64,000 nt of DNA from Rhinopithecus roxellana (taxonomy: Eukaryota > Chordata > Mammalia > Primates > Cercopithecidae): positions 47,357,530 through 47,421,529 of the forward strand of contig NC_044560.1 in the NCBI RefSeq assembly GCF_007565055.1. Reading direction: 5' to 3'. A model generated the notes under the pieces. That model made no database searches, was not told where the DNA came from, and saw nothing but the letters and a program-made list of their open reading frames with translations. The position numbers and the translations under genes are program-made. This document shows, piece by piece, positions 23,391-34,320 of the stretch. Within the stretch, counting starts at the first letter, position 1. Each line of letters begins with the position of its first letter.

Positions 23391-24389
23391 TGAATCTTAA
23401 TCCACAGACTAAGGAAGTGAGGAATATCACATCTTGTTATTTTGGTAAATCAACTTAAATCAAATTGTGAGTTCCCATACCTTTCATGTCAGGAAGAATT
23501 GTCTCAGTCTTGGACCCTTCCAGTTTGTGGACAAGTTCCTAAATGCTTTTGCAGGGCCAGAGACTCCTCTGGTCACTACTGAGATGTCCACTGTCCCAGG
23601 GGTCTCATTGGGTCCAGGTGCTCTGGCTGGGATCCTGGGGGAATGGGAATCCCTACTCCTTGTAACTTGTATCTCCAGAAGCTCCCACACAGCAGCTCAT
23701 CTCCTCTGAGCTCTCACTCTCTTTCTGGACCACTGTCCAACAGCCTGGGAGTTGTTGACCTGCAACATATTTTCCCATCTCTGTTCACCTCCTTCCCTCT
23801 GCCCTCGAAGTCTCTTCCTTTTTCCTGCTAAAAAGAACAAATGTAACTTTTTCTTTTTGCCCTGCAAAACTTCACATATCCATAGCGACACAAAAACTAA
23901 CATATCAAGGAAGTATTGTATCAGGAATGTTACTTCCCTCCTGCTTCCTACATCTAGGAAGCAGAGATTTGAGAACTCCTAGTTTACAAAAATTTTTGAC
24001 TAATTAGTGCCCCATGATGCTGTGATGTACCAGGTAGCACAGCTTTCACCATATAATCATATAATGGAATTTGCTATACACAGCATAATAGGGCCTTAGT
24101 AGCATAAAAACTGTGGCACTCAGGAGAGCAACAAGAGTTCCAGGCACTGTAGGAACATCCCACAGGGGCATAGGATGCTGGACCTGGAGGGTTGTCACCT
24201 ACTGTGTCTGAGGAAGGGGCTGTCGAGGGCCCAAGGTCACATGTGCATGAGCTAAATGTCCGGTCTGAGAGATGAAGCAGGTGAGGCTGCTAATAATTAG
24301 GGCAGATGCTAAGAGGACAATGTGATTTATGATTTGTGCAGAAGTTTGCATGAAGTGAGCACATGGCTGAAGCCTGGCTTTATGCTGGG
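23391..24389. other. Unassigned, about 1 kb
   Basis: No repeat or exon is recognised. The sequence has ordinary composition. A pyrimidine-rich stretch is present at 23700-23850. Confidence 0.4.
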
Positions 24390-24625
24390 AAGAGTTCAGG
24401 GTAGTGGTTCTCAGTACACAGCCTGGAGCCTGTTGGCTTGGGCTCAACATCCGTTTCCACCATTTCCTGGCTGCGTAGCCTTGGGTACATTATTACACTT
24501 CTCTGTTCCTTTGCTCATTTATAAAAATGGGGGCAAAGGATAGTGCTTATTTCATAGAGTTGAGATGCTTCAATGAGAAAATGCATGCAAAATGTTTGGC
24601 GGTGTTCCTAGTTCATATGCTCAGT
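24390..24625 (+). mobile_element. MIR, nearly complete
   Basis: 'gtagtggttctcagtacaca' leads into 'ccatttcctggctgcgtagc', 'cttgggtacattattacact' and 'tcatttataaaaatgggggc'. This is a nearly full MIR in sense orientation. Confidence 0.8.
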
Positions 24626-24980
24626 ACAGGTTGAGCATCCCTAATCTGAACATCTGATATCCAAATGCTCCAAACTCTGAAATTTTTGAGCACAGACATG
24701 ATGCCACAAGTGGAAAATTCCACACCTGACCTCACGTGATGGGTCACAGTCAAAACGCAGTCAAACCTGTTTCATGCACAAAATTATTTAAAATATTGTA
24801 TGAAATTGCCATCAGGTTATGTGTATATGAAACATCAATGAATTTTGTGTTTAGAGTTGGGTCCTATCCCCAAGATATCGCATTACATATATGCAAATAT
24901 TCCAAAATGTGAAAGAATCCAAAATTCACAACACTTCTGGTCCCAAGCATTTCAGATAAGGGTTATTCAACTTGTGTAAT
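24626..24980. mobile_element. MER2-like Tigger DNA transposon
   Basis: About 350 bp with imperfect inverted ends ('cagtacaggttgagcatccc' and 'gggttattcaacttgtg'). Internal 'ccaaatgctccaaactctga', 'tgcatatattccaa'-like and 'ttctggtcccaagcatttca' text fits MER2 (TcMar-Tigger). Confidence 0.85.
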
Positions 24981-25190
24981 AACAGTAGCTAACATGTATG
25001 GGCATGTACGATATTCCAGGACCTACCCTAATTGCATTCTACACAACAAACTCATGAAGTAGATACTATTATTAATTTCTCCATTTTACAGGAGAGGAAA
25101 ATGAGGATCAGGGAAGAGGCCAAGCCAGGAATCAAACCCAGGCTGTTTGACTGCAGGACCAGCACTCTTGACCACTGTATTTTTGGTCAT
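24981..25190 (-). mobile_element. MIR, antisense
   Basis: 'taataacagtagctaacatg', 'tagatactattattaatttc', 'ccattttacaggagaggaaa' and 'aatcaaacccaggctgtttg' are antisense MIR in order. It directly abuts the MER2-like element. Confidence 0.85.
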
Positions 25191-25258
25191 TGTTCTTGGT
25201 GTTATTTGGTACTGACTTCCTGTGCAGGTAGGCCAGAGGGCGGATACGACCTGTAGAA

Positions 25259-25577
25259 GGCCACAAACAGTCTGGGCACAGTGGCTCATCCCTGTAATCC
25301 CAGCACTTTGGGAGGTCAAGGCGGGCAGATCATGAGCTCAGGAGTTTGAGACCAGCCTGGGTGACATAGCAAAACCCCGTTTCTACAAATAAAAAAAATA
25401 GCCAGGTGTGGTGGTGTGTACCTGTAGTTCCAGCTACTCAGGAGGCGGAGGGAGAAGGATCACCTGAGCCTGGGAGGTAGAGGCTATAGTGAGTTGAGAT
25501 TGTGCCACTGCACTCCAGCCTGGGCAACAGAGTGAAATCCTGTCAGAAAAAAAAAAAAGAAGAAGACGGCCACAAAC
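25259..25577 (+). mobile_element. Alu (AluS/J) with TSD
   Basis: Body about 25269-25560, ending 'ctgtcag' plus A13. The target-site duplication 'ggccacaaac' is at 25259-25268 and 25568-25577. Confidence 0.92.
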
Positions 25578-25844
25578 CACAAACAAATGGGCATCAGATT
25601 TATCCTCCATCCAAACTGTGGGTGACAGAAGAGGCAGCATGATTAAGCCCGGAATTTGCTGGGAGGCACTCAGTGCTGGACACTGGGCAGATGCTAATTG
25701 TGAGTAATTTATCTTGGGCCTAAAGACCATTCTTACTGCTGGACTTCCAGTTGCTCTTAACACTGTAGGTAAAGCTGCAGACACTTTGCCAAGAGGCTCA
25801 TACTTTCCACTTCAGCACCTCAGAACTCGGAGGTCCAGGAGGAG

Positions 25845-25985
25845 AATGGTCAAGGGCACAGGCACTGGCATTAGGCAGACTTGGCTTTGACTTGGTTCTG
25901 CCACATGTTGTAAGGATTATTTGAGATAACATGGGTAAAACCCTTAAGACACACTCAAAAATGAGGGCTGTTACTATTATGAATG
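25845..25985 (+). mobile_element. MIR, internally deleted
   Basis: 'gtcaagggcacaggcactgg' and 'ttggttctgccacatg', then a jump to 'ttgtaaggattatttgagat'. The central part of the consensus is missing. Confidence 0.65.
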
Positions 25986-26805
25986 ATTCTAGTTTTAGTT
26001 TGTGTCCACCAGTCCAAGTTGGTTATTCTGTTGTCTAGGTTTTCTATTCCAGTGCTTTGTACCCTGCTGCCTGCCACTCTCTTGCCAATCCCTTTGGATT
26101 GAGGTTTTATTGGGATTTTGCCCTTGGCCTCTGTCCTGGGGTCCTCTGGGCTTCACACTCTGTAAGCAATGGGCCATTTCTGTTCTCCCCATGATCTCAG
26201 GGAATGAGGATGAGCCCCAGGTCTTACCTTTTTAGTGAGGTGCCAGGCCTGGAATGGAGCCTGCATGGCTGGAAATGCCTTCTCCCCACAAGTCGTGCTT
26301 TTCTGTGATGAGGGAGAGGGAGCTAATCTTGAGGTCCCTTAGGCTGAGATGGCATCAATCATCTCAGTTTGAAGCCTGCAATCACCAGGAATGGGTGATG
26401 GGAATGGAAGCAAATCAGGAGAAAGGCCAAAGAAAAATAGGACCATCCAAATGCCCAGACCTCCTTTAGAATGTCTCTGAGGGCTAATTGCTGTCCGTGT
26501 CAAGTAACCAGGAACAGAACGCAGAGGAAAACCGATGTAGCAGTTGTCTCTCAAGTTGCAAGACTCTATCAATTCAAACGTGGTAATAAGCTCAGTGAGA
26601 AACACCTGGGTTCTCTATGGCGTGAGGTTGTACCCAAGGAGAGGATGGGCAGGCATGGGGGATGCATTACTTAGGCTGAAAGACAATTCTAATACGTATG
26701 GCTATTTTTATTTTTCAGCTAGCAGCAGACTGGAAGTGAAAGAAGGAAGAAAGAGAGGGAGAGAGAAGGAGAGGTGGAGGACAGTTAGAGGAAGACGCAC
26801 TGAAA
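25986..26805. other. Unassigned; purine-rich at its end
   Basis: No repeat is recognised. 26698-26719 reads as a possible splice acceptor ('ggctatttttatttttcag'), followed by a purine-rich stretch at 26735-26800. No coding frame supports an exon. Confidence 0.35.
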
Positions 26806-26810
26806 GCCAT

Positions 26811-27133
26811 GCAAAATGCCTTTTTTTTTTTTTTTTTTTTGAGACGGAATCTTGCTCTGTGGTCCAGGCTGGAGTGCAGTGGCGCAATCTCAGCTCACTG
26901 CAAGCTCCGCCTCCCGGGTTTACGCCATTCTCCTGCCTCAGCTTCCCAAGTAGCTGGGACTACAGGCGCCCGCCACCACGCCCGGCTAATCTTTTGTATT
27001 TTTAGTAGAGACGGGAGATTTCACCGTGTTAGGCAGGATGGTCTCGATCTCCTGACATCATGATCCACCCGCCTCGCCCTCCCAAAGTGCTGGGATTACA
27101 GTTGTGAGCCACCGCGCCCGACCGCAGAATGAC
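26811..27133 (-). mobile_element. AluY, antisense
   Basis: Body about 26820-27123. The right arm (reverse complement) reads 'gattgcgccactgc', the common primate AluY form, not the monkey-specific form. Imperfect flanking repeats 'gcaaaatg' and 'gcagaatg'. Confidence 0.92.
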
Positions 27134-27174
27134 ATCTTATATCTAGACAGTGAGGAAGTTAACAGAAAACTAGG

Positions 27175-27310
27175 ATTAATTCAGTTGACAATTTTTAAAA
27201 ATATCTACTATATACCAGCCTCTATTCTAGGTGCCTGGGACATAGTGAACAAATCAGATCTCTGCCTTCATAAAGCTCACATTCTAGCAAGTTTCTACTT
27301 GTTACAGAAA
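27175..27310 (-). mobile_element. L2 3' end, antisense
   Basis: 'actatataccagcctctatt', 'ctaggtgcctgggacatagt' and 'ataaagctcacattctagca' are the antisense of the L2 3' terminus. Confidence 0.75.
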
Positions 27311-27399
27311 ATCCATGGGTGCATTTTGAATACGGCATCTGGCTTACAGACTTCTGTAGTTACTTCAGGCTTCATTACATCATAGTTCATTCACCACGG

Positions 27400-27495
27400 T
27401 AATAATGATGATACTAGTGAATAGCTATTCTGTGCATACCATATGCTAGGTACTGTTCAGTGGCTTTCTGTGCATTCACTTCTTTAACCAGCACC
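27400..27495 (-). mobile_element. MIR, antisense, 3' half of a possibly split copy
   Basis: 'aataatgatgatactagtga' and 'ataccatatgctaggtactg' match the antisense MIR 3' half. The complementary 5' half appears at 27825. Confidence 0.65.
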
Positions 27496-27824
27496 TGAAC
27501 TCTAGTGTTACTTTTTGCCTTGAACCAGCTGCGGCCAAGTAGCATGGTGCGCTCTGCCTGGTCAGGCCTGCTGTCTGTGGCTGCCTGCCCTTCCCTTTCC
27601 CTCTTCCTCAGTCCTCTCACTCGCTTTGGAAGGAAGCTGGTGTCAACACCCCATCAGAGTCACATGGATTGAGCAAGACAACTGAAAGGGGGTGAGGGTT
27701 GGCTCTCCAAAGGGCAGACAAGCATATGTCTACCAACATACATAGTAGACCATTCTAGAAAGGCAACGGCTTCCCCATTCAGCATCCAAAAGGCAGGATG
27801 GTGTGGCTGGACAAAGCAGAAATT
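27496..27824. other. Unassigned segment between two MIR halves
   Basis: About 330 bp, GC-richer than its flanks, of no known family. It separates a 3' MIR half from a 5' MIR half in the same orientation. Confidence 0.5.
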
Positions 27825-27975
27825 ATTACCCTCAAAGCACTGTTATTATCCTCATTTTATAAATGAGGCACAGAAAAGGTATATAACATGTACAGGTTCA
27901 CACACCCAGTAAATGATAGAGACGGGATTTTGATCTCTCTCCAGAACCTGTGACTTAATACTGCACTATTCTGAT
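27825..27975 (-). mobile_element. MIR, antisense, 5' half of a possibly split copy
   Basis: 'tgttattatcctcattttat', 'aatgaggcacagaaaaggta' and 'cacacccagtaaatgataga' are antisense MIR and complete the piece at 27400. Confidence 0.75.
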
Positions 27976-28149
27976 AAAGTCATAAAGACAATTTTAGTTG
28001 TCATATTTCAGGGTTTCTAAGAGCATGTCTTTCCCATTTTAACATCTCTGCAATTGGGATGTGTCATATAATAGATGTGATAAGAATATGTAGTATAAGT
28101 TTAATTGGCAGCATTTCTTCTTCCTTAGTGGTATATAAAATAATAGTGC

Positions 28150-28905
28150 ACCTCGCAAAAAAGTCATGTTAGAGTTGATGAAGTGCTGCGTTCTTCCCAC
28201 AAATATTTCTAATGCTCCTCCTCTATGCCAGGCAGCTGTGCTAGGCTCACTGTGCAGCAGGGTAAGAGACACACATACAGATCATTAGTCATTACTATGA
28301 TGATCAATGGGAAGGGTACAGTGCAAGAGTCATGCACAGGAAGGTACAGGGAATAGAATAGAGGGGCACTGGTCAGAGGGGGCAGGCAGGAAACCCTCCC
28401 AGAGGGGTGGAGTCCCAGAGGGTAGGGGAAGGAGAGGAGCATGTGGAGGACAAAAGTAGCTGCATATTGAAAGGGGATAAAATGTGAGTCAGGGAGTGGT
28501 TCGAGATGAGGCTGGAGGTGTTCAGCATCATTCGATGTAAGGAGGTTTGATGCATTTGGACCTCGAATTCCATGCTGTGTACACTGTAGGCAGTGAGGAT
28601 TCACTTAAGGGGTTGAAGTGAGTAGGCCATGGCCAGATTCCACTTTGAAAAGTTCCTTCTGGAATCTGGGCACACGATGAGCTAAATCAGAGGCTGGTTC
28701 AGGGGCTATGGCAGTCAGTTTGAACTCCATGACTCAGTGGCAGGATGGAGAAGAGGTAGACTTGATGTCACTTTTAGAGATAAGATGGGAAATGCTTGGC
28801 GATGAGATTTGGAGATGAGAGTGAGAAGAATCAGGGATGATTTCCAGGTTTTGGGTTTAGACCACTGGCTGAGTGGTGATGCTACCAATTAAGGCAGAAA
28901 ACAAA
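28150..28905 (-). mobile_element. L2 LINE 3' region, antisense, about 750 bp
   Basis: From 'ctatgccaggcagctgtgct' through 'gggtacagtgcaagag', 'gatgaggctggaggtgttca' and 'ggccatggccagattc' to 'aatcagggatgatttccagg'. This order is the antisense of the L2 3' end as I recall it. No coding frame survives. Confidence 0.65.
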
Positions 28906-28919
28906 GGAAAAAGACAGAT

Positions 28920-29170
28920 AAAACACTGTAGCAAAGGCATACAGAACAAACTCTGAAGCCGGACTATCTAGTTTTAAATCCTAGCTCTACCACTTCCTGG
29001 CTCTGGAAACTTAGGCAAGTTACTTAACTTCTCTGTGCCTCAAATTCCTAATCTCAGAAAACACAAGTCCTAATAGTGCATACCTTACTATCATTGTACG
29101 AACTGAATGAGAGTTAATACTTGTAAATATCTTAGTACAGTGACTAGTATATAACAAGCACTGTAATCAC
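28920..29170 (+). mobile_element. MIR, nearly full length
   Basis: 'actctgaagccggactatct', 'ctagctctaccacttcctgg', 'ttaggcaagttacttaactt' and 'ctctgtgcctcaaattccta' form one of the best-preserved MIRs in the window. Confidence 0.88.
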
Positions 29171-29244
29171 ACACAAATACATTCATATATAGACACATGA
29201 CATACATTCACATGTACATTCACACATGCACACACAGAGATTAC

Positions 29245-29350
29245 TAAATTATTATACTTGCCTGATGGCAAATGTTTATTGAGCATTGATAGGTGTGAAA
29301 AGAAAAACAGAGTCCGTAATCTCAGGATGCTCACAATTTCAACTGCCAGT
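29245..29350 (-). mobile_element. Probable L2 fragment
   Basis: 'gcaaatgtttattgagcatt' and 'gatgctcac' resemble an antisense L2 3' end. Short and weak. Confidence 0.4.
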
Positions 29351-29487
29351 GCCACTGACTTCTAAATCTGAACACTCCACCTAGTCACAGATACCACCTC
29401 CTTCTCTTACAGAACTCTCACACTAAGCATGTGCTAGATCATAGACATTCTCTTTCTTTCCTCTTCTCCTCTTTCTTTCTTACAGTG

Positions 29488-29650
29488 GTAGTGAGGTATA
29501 TACTATTATGACACGCATTTTTAAGATTCGGAATTGGAAGCACAGGCAAGTTAAATAACTTGCCTACATTTCCAGAGCCAGGAAGTGGTAGAGCTAGGAT
29601 TTAAAGTTAGGTAGTCTGGATACAGGGTTTGCTCTCTATGTCTTTACTAT
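29488..29650 (-). mobile_element. MIR, antisense
   Basis: 'ggtatatactattatgacac', 'gttaaataacttgcctacat' and 'gccaggaagtggtagagcta' match antisense MIR. Confidence 0.8.
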
Positions 29651-29789
29651 AATTATTTTTGTTTTTATTTTAAATAAAATTTTCCTTCTTTTAACAATTG
29701 GTAAATAGACAAGGTTCAGCACAGAAAAGGTCAAATTTCAGTTGTTTGGAAATTTTATCTTTTTACTTGGCAAATGCACATTCATATGA

Positions 29790-30070
29790 CAAGATTCCAT
29801 GTAAACAGCACCATCTTTGTGAAGCTTTCCCTGGCCCGGCCTCTTTTCATTCAGCATTAAGCCTTGCCTTCCTCTGGGCTCCCCTTAGTATCCTTAGGAT
29901 GCTACTATTAAAATACTACTCTGTGTTGAATATTTTGTGGTATAACTTGTGACTCCTTCTGAAGGGTGGAGACTATGTATTATGATTTTTGTATTCTCAA
30001 ATAGCTAACATCATGCATAGCATATAGTAAGTACATAATGAATGCCTGTTCAGTGAATGAAAGAATGGGA
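29790..30070 (+). mobile_element. L2 3' end, sense
   Basis: 'gtgaagctttccctggcccg', 'gaagggtggagactatgtat', 'catagcatatagtaagtaca' and 'gtgaatgaaagaatgg' follow the L2 3' end. Confidence 0.7.
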
Positions 30071-31984
30071 AAATAATTGATCCTTTCTTTTACTAACATG
30101 TGACAGTGACAAACAAGGAGTTACATTGGACAACATGCTTTCTGCTCTCTCTCAGTCTCCATTCTGGCTGCATAGACACTCACGGAAGGTCCATCTTCCT
30201 TTTGAGTGTGGAGCCTTGCACTAAGACATGCTGGCCATAGGTCATTCAGTCATAGTCCCCTCTCTGTGGCAACAGCCAAGCCTACTGTCACATTACTTCT
30301 GCATCACCCCAATTTTGAAGGAGAAATGCATAGGGGAGCTCTCCCACCATGCCTGTAAAGGAGTGTTCCACACGCTTACCCCAAAGCTGGAACACAACAC
30401 GGAGGTCATATCCTGGCTTTCTGAGTCCATGCCAAGAATGGAAATGCCCCGAGAATTCCTTTAATACTCACTATCTCAATTTCTCTCTCTCTCTCTCTTT
30501 TTTTAATGTAATGGGATCTAGAACTACTCAGAACATCTCCTCGAACCCCTATTTTCTAAAGACCTATTTATATTAGTCCTTGCTATGCATTTGTTTAGGA
30601 ATAAAGTCAACATTTTGAATCGCTGCAGCATGTGGTTACTGTTTGCCATAGGGGTGGGGTATCCATTCCTCCATCATGTGGCAAAAGTACAGCAGCTGTA
30701 ATATCTCATTACAGGGATTCACTTTATTTAATAAAAAAAAAATAGTATTGCTCTACTTAACAAAATTATCCTCATCCCCCACTCCCCAGAAAAACCTGAT
30801 CTGTGGTTTCAATGCCTCTTGCCATAATAGCTTTAGATGGTTTGCATGTGATATTAGTTAGCTCCAGAATCTGCTTTCAATTCAGTTGCTTCAGATTGTA
30901 TTTTCACTGTGAGCCATTAGTCACCAAATGTTGACAAGCATTTGTAAGGATGCCATCTTCCCCTTTGTTTATATGCAAGTGCAGCAACTAAAATGATTTA
31001 TTTATGCTTTAATTAAAATTTGTGGATAGACCAGTGATTTTTAGCAGCGACTTTTCTAATTTGTGGGCTCTAGAAAGAAAAAAAAATCAATAACCTGATA
31101 CCATTTATGTTTTTATAGTTACCCCAGGCATTTGTAATGCAGACCTGCCACTCACCTGCAGTCTCACTCTAAAGGAGAGTGATCCTCGCCACATAAATCT
31201 TCCCCAGAGGCCGAGAGGGTCTATATTTCAGAGTCACTTCCCTTCTGTGTCAGCTGTAAGTGAGATGTTACATGCTTTCCATTCTCATGGTTTTCATGGC
31301 AAGGTACAAAGCTAAAATTAATATTGAAAGTAAATTGATGAACTGTAAGTTTTATAATACTTGACCCAATCCGTAATGACTGCCTAGAATTTTAATAATT
31401 TAAGCCCATTGATTTTGGTTCCTGCATATCATTCTCCACATTGAAAATGTACCCCATAGGGTCTTTGGAAAGAACATACCGAAAATGCCAAGCTTTTATG
31501 GAAACTTAATATATTCGACATTGCAGGTGCATAAATCTCCATGAAATTGCACCGAGTTAATGCATTTACTGGTGCACGCAATTCAGTAACTACTTTGTAA
31601 AAGTCCAAATAAAGATAGATAAGACAGGTAGATATGGAGAGATAATGAGTAAATGTTCCAGTGTATATTAACAAGATGAACTTATTGCCTTCGCAAGGCT
31701 ATTAGCTTAACTGGAAAAGAATTAATTAATGTTCAAGGTGTTTGAGATGGTTTTAATTGCTGTTTTTCAAAGTCTTAGGAAAATGAACTGTTTTTGCATT
31801 TTCTGCCAGATTTGAATTATCCTTTCGCAATAGTCAGGGCTAGGGGGTGGAGTGTGATGACACAGAGGGTGGGAAGAGAAATACTCAGTTTTGCTTACCA
31901 TTTTGGCCCCTAAAATAAAGGCACAAGTGATATGAAGCTTGTTTTATTTCCAAAAGTCCTCTTAAGAAGGCTTCCATTTGAGCT
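30071..31984. other. Repeat-poor, unassigned block, about 1.9 kb
   Basis: No repeat family is recognised over the longest such run in the left half of the window, apart from a short (TC)n at 30482-30498. AT-rich segments such as 31700-31800 (with 'aagaattaattaatgttcaa') have the look of conserved non-coding DNA. Conservation cannot be judged from one sequence. Confidence 0.4.
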
Positions 31985-32036
31985 TTTGCAGGGACCTTGC
32001 ATTTTCAGAAAATGTATTTTCCAAGGTCCCTGCAAA
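31985..32036. repeat. Perfect 15-bp inverted repeat (hairpin)
   Basis: Arms 'tttgcagggaccttg' (31985-31999) and 'caaggtccctgcaaa' (32022-32036) are exact reverse complements around a 22-base loop. The loop itself holds 'cattttc a gaaaatg', a second 7-bp palindrome. Confidence 0.9.
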
Positions 32037-32063
32037 TGCTCGTGCTGACGTTTGACTTTTCCC

Positions 32064-32329
<266 letters not shown>

Positions 32330-33039
32330 TCTTACCTTCCCTTCTGTAGTTTTTGCAGTTCAGCTGTGGGAACATTCAAGCAAATTTTCACTGCAGCATG
32401 TTGAAAACATCTGGCCACATTCTACCAAGAAGACCCCCACCCTTGCTTACCTTTGGAGGACAGAGTTCGGGTGCTTTCTTAAGAGCAGATTTTTGAGTTT
32501 ATGGAGAGAATAGTTCACTTCTTGGGAACTATCTAACTCAAACATATATATACATATATATATATATACACATATACACATATACATATTTATATATAAT
32601 ATATAATCAGATAGGTAGATAGATAGCAGCAGAAACCTTTCTTCAGATGAAATCTTATATAGAAATTCATTTTCTGAATCAGATAAGTATGAAAATGTTC
32701 TGGTTGAAGTGGTGGTTTTAAAATAGGTAATGAAGGAGAGGGTCTTGTTCTGCCCCCACCTTCCATCCTAACCTAGTCCCTGGACATCTCTACAGAACGC
32801 CTGGGCTATGTAGAGCAGGAGTGGAAAATCGCTATACTAATATTAATTCAGTATTGGTCACAATCTCAATATCTGTTAGTGTAAGTGAGCAAGAAATGAA
32901 AAAGTCACCCAAATAGATCTTAATGGGGCCTTCTGTCCTCCTTAGGCAGGCCTCTTCTTACTCTTTGGGCCACATATTGCAGATACACTGAATCACTTTC
33001 AATTCCTGGAATACAAATAGCTCTCTCTTACCTTTAATT
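32330..33039. other. Unassigned, with an AT-rich microsatellite
   Basis: No gene or family is recognised. 32541-32630 is a TA/CA-rich simple repeat followed by 'gataggtagatagatag'. Confidence 0.5.
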
Positions 33040-33260
33040 TGAACATGTTCTTCACCCTGCTTGGAATGTGCTATCTCCCCTACCCATGTCATCATCAACT
33101 GGCTTACTCTTACTAACCCTTTAACTTAGAGAGTACTCTTCTTATGTGACGCCTTCTCTCATTTTCAGACACTAGGTTCAGTATCCCTAGGATATGTCCT
33201 CCTATGGTATCGAGTCCATTTATAGTCATTAGCACATAGCCCTCTGGATTTAACGTCTTA
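33040..33260 (+). mobile_element. Probable L2 fragment, sense
   Basis: 'gaacatgttcttcaccctgc', 'ttggaatgtgctatctcccc' and 'tgtgacgccttctctcattt' fit the L2 3' region. Diverged. Confidence 0.45.
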
Positions 33261-33274
33261 TTTAGTATCTCTTG

Positions 33275-34174
33275 CCCATGAACACAGATGCAAAATTCCC
33301 ATATGAAATATAGACCAAGCTGGGTTTATTCCAGTAAAAATGTTTTAAAAATTCTATACCCATTTATGATAACAAATGAACAAAAATACTTAGCAAATTA
33401 AGAATAAGAACATCCTTAATAAGATAAAAGGCCTCTAAAAAGCAAAGCAAAACATCTTAAAAGAGATATCATACTCATCAGTGAAATGTTAAAAGCTTCC
33501 TCCTGAAAATGGGAATAAAATGCATGCTGTCAAGAATTTATTCAACATCATACCAGAAGTCCTAGCAACTGCAGTGAAACAAGAACAAAGATTGTTAAAG
33601 AAGGATAAAGACTGTAAAGAAGAAAATTGTCATTCACAGGGAACCTGATTGTAAATATAGAAAGTCCAAAAGAATCTAAGATAAACACAATTAAGAAATT
33701 AATTTAGCTGTTCTTTAGATACAAGGTCAATATGCAAATATCAGAAGTCTTTTTATATACCAGCAACAGCAAATTGGAAAGTAATATTTGTAAACATTAC
33801 CATTTATAATAGCAATAAATATAAAGAAACAAGTGCAACACCACTATACCATAAAACATTATTTAGAAGAATCAAAGAAGATCTAAATAAATGAGGGGAT
33901 ATATCATGCTCCTGGGTTGAAAGAATCCTCTCAACCCAGGAACATGATATGAATGTCAGTTCCCTCCAGCATAAACCAGAGATTCAATGCAACCCCATTT
34001 AGAATCCCAGGTAGTTTTTTGGAAATTGACAAGGTGATTCTAATATTTATACAAAAATACAAATGATGAAATCAGCTTAAGAATTTTTGAAGAAGAACCA
34101 AGTTTGAGGACTTACATTACTGTATATCAAAACTCACTTCAAAATTTCCAAGTACAATTGAAAAATACATGTAT
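33275..34174 (+). mobile_element. L1M ORF2 fragment, sense
   Basis: Opens at 'acacagatgcaaaattccca' (the NTDAKI block of L1 reverse transcriptase) and proceeds through 'gaaagtccaaaagaatctaa', 'tataccagcaacagcaaatt' and 'gattcaatgcaaccccattt' to about 34174. Many stops. It overlaps in consensus position with the next L1, so it is a separate copy. Confidence 0.75.
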
Positions 34175-34320
34175 TCCGTCATTGTTGATTTTCATGTTCC
34201 ATACATATTTATTAGATTAGTTTTTTCAAACATGTAACATTTTTAATATATTTTCTGATTTTACTTTTGGTCTGTCTATTCCATCAGGTACTGAGAAGGT
34301 GTGTTAAAATCTCTCACTAT
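34175..34320 (-). mobile_element. L1M endonuclease-region fragment, antisense
   Basis: Read on the - strand, this matches the L1 ORF2 endonuclease segment around RDFNTP (GDFNTP in active copies). It is probably the displaced part of the L1M on the - strand that continues at 36840. Confidence 0.65.

Noticed and set aside
26698..26719. Splice-acceptor-like site
   Set aside because: A pyrimidine run ending in CAG is common in AT-rich DNA, and no downstream donor or coding frame supports an exon.
26630..27063. Frames of 84-153 codons running through 26544-27063
   Set aside because: Most of their length is translated antisense AluY, a well-known source of false ORFs.
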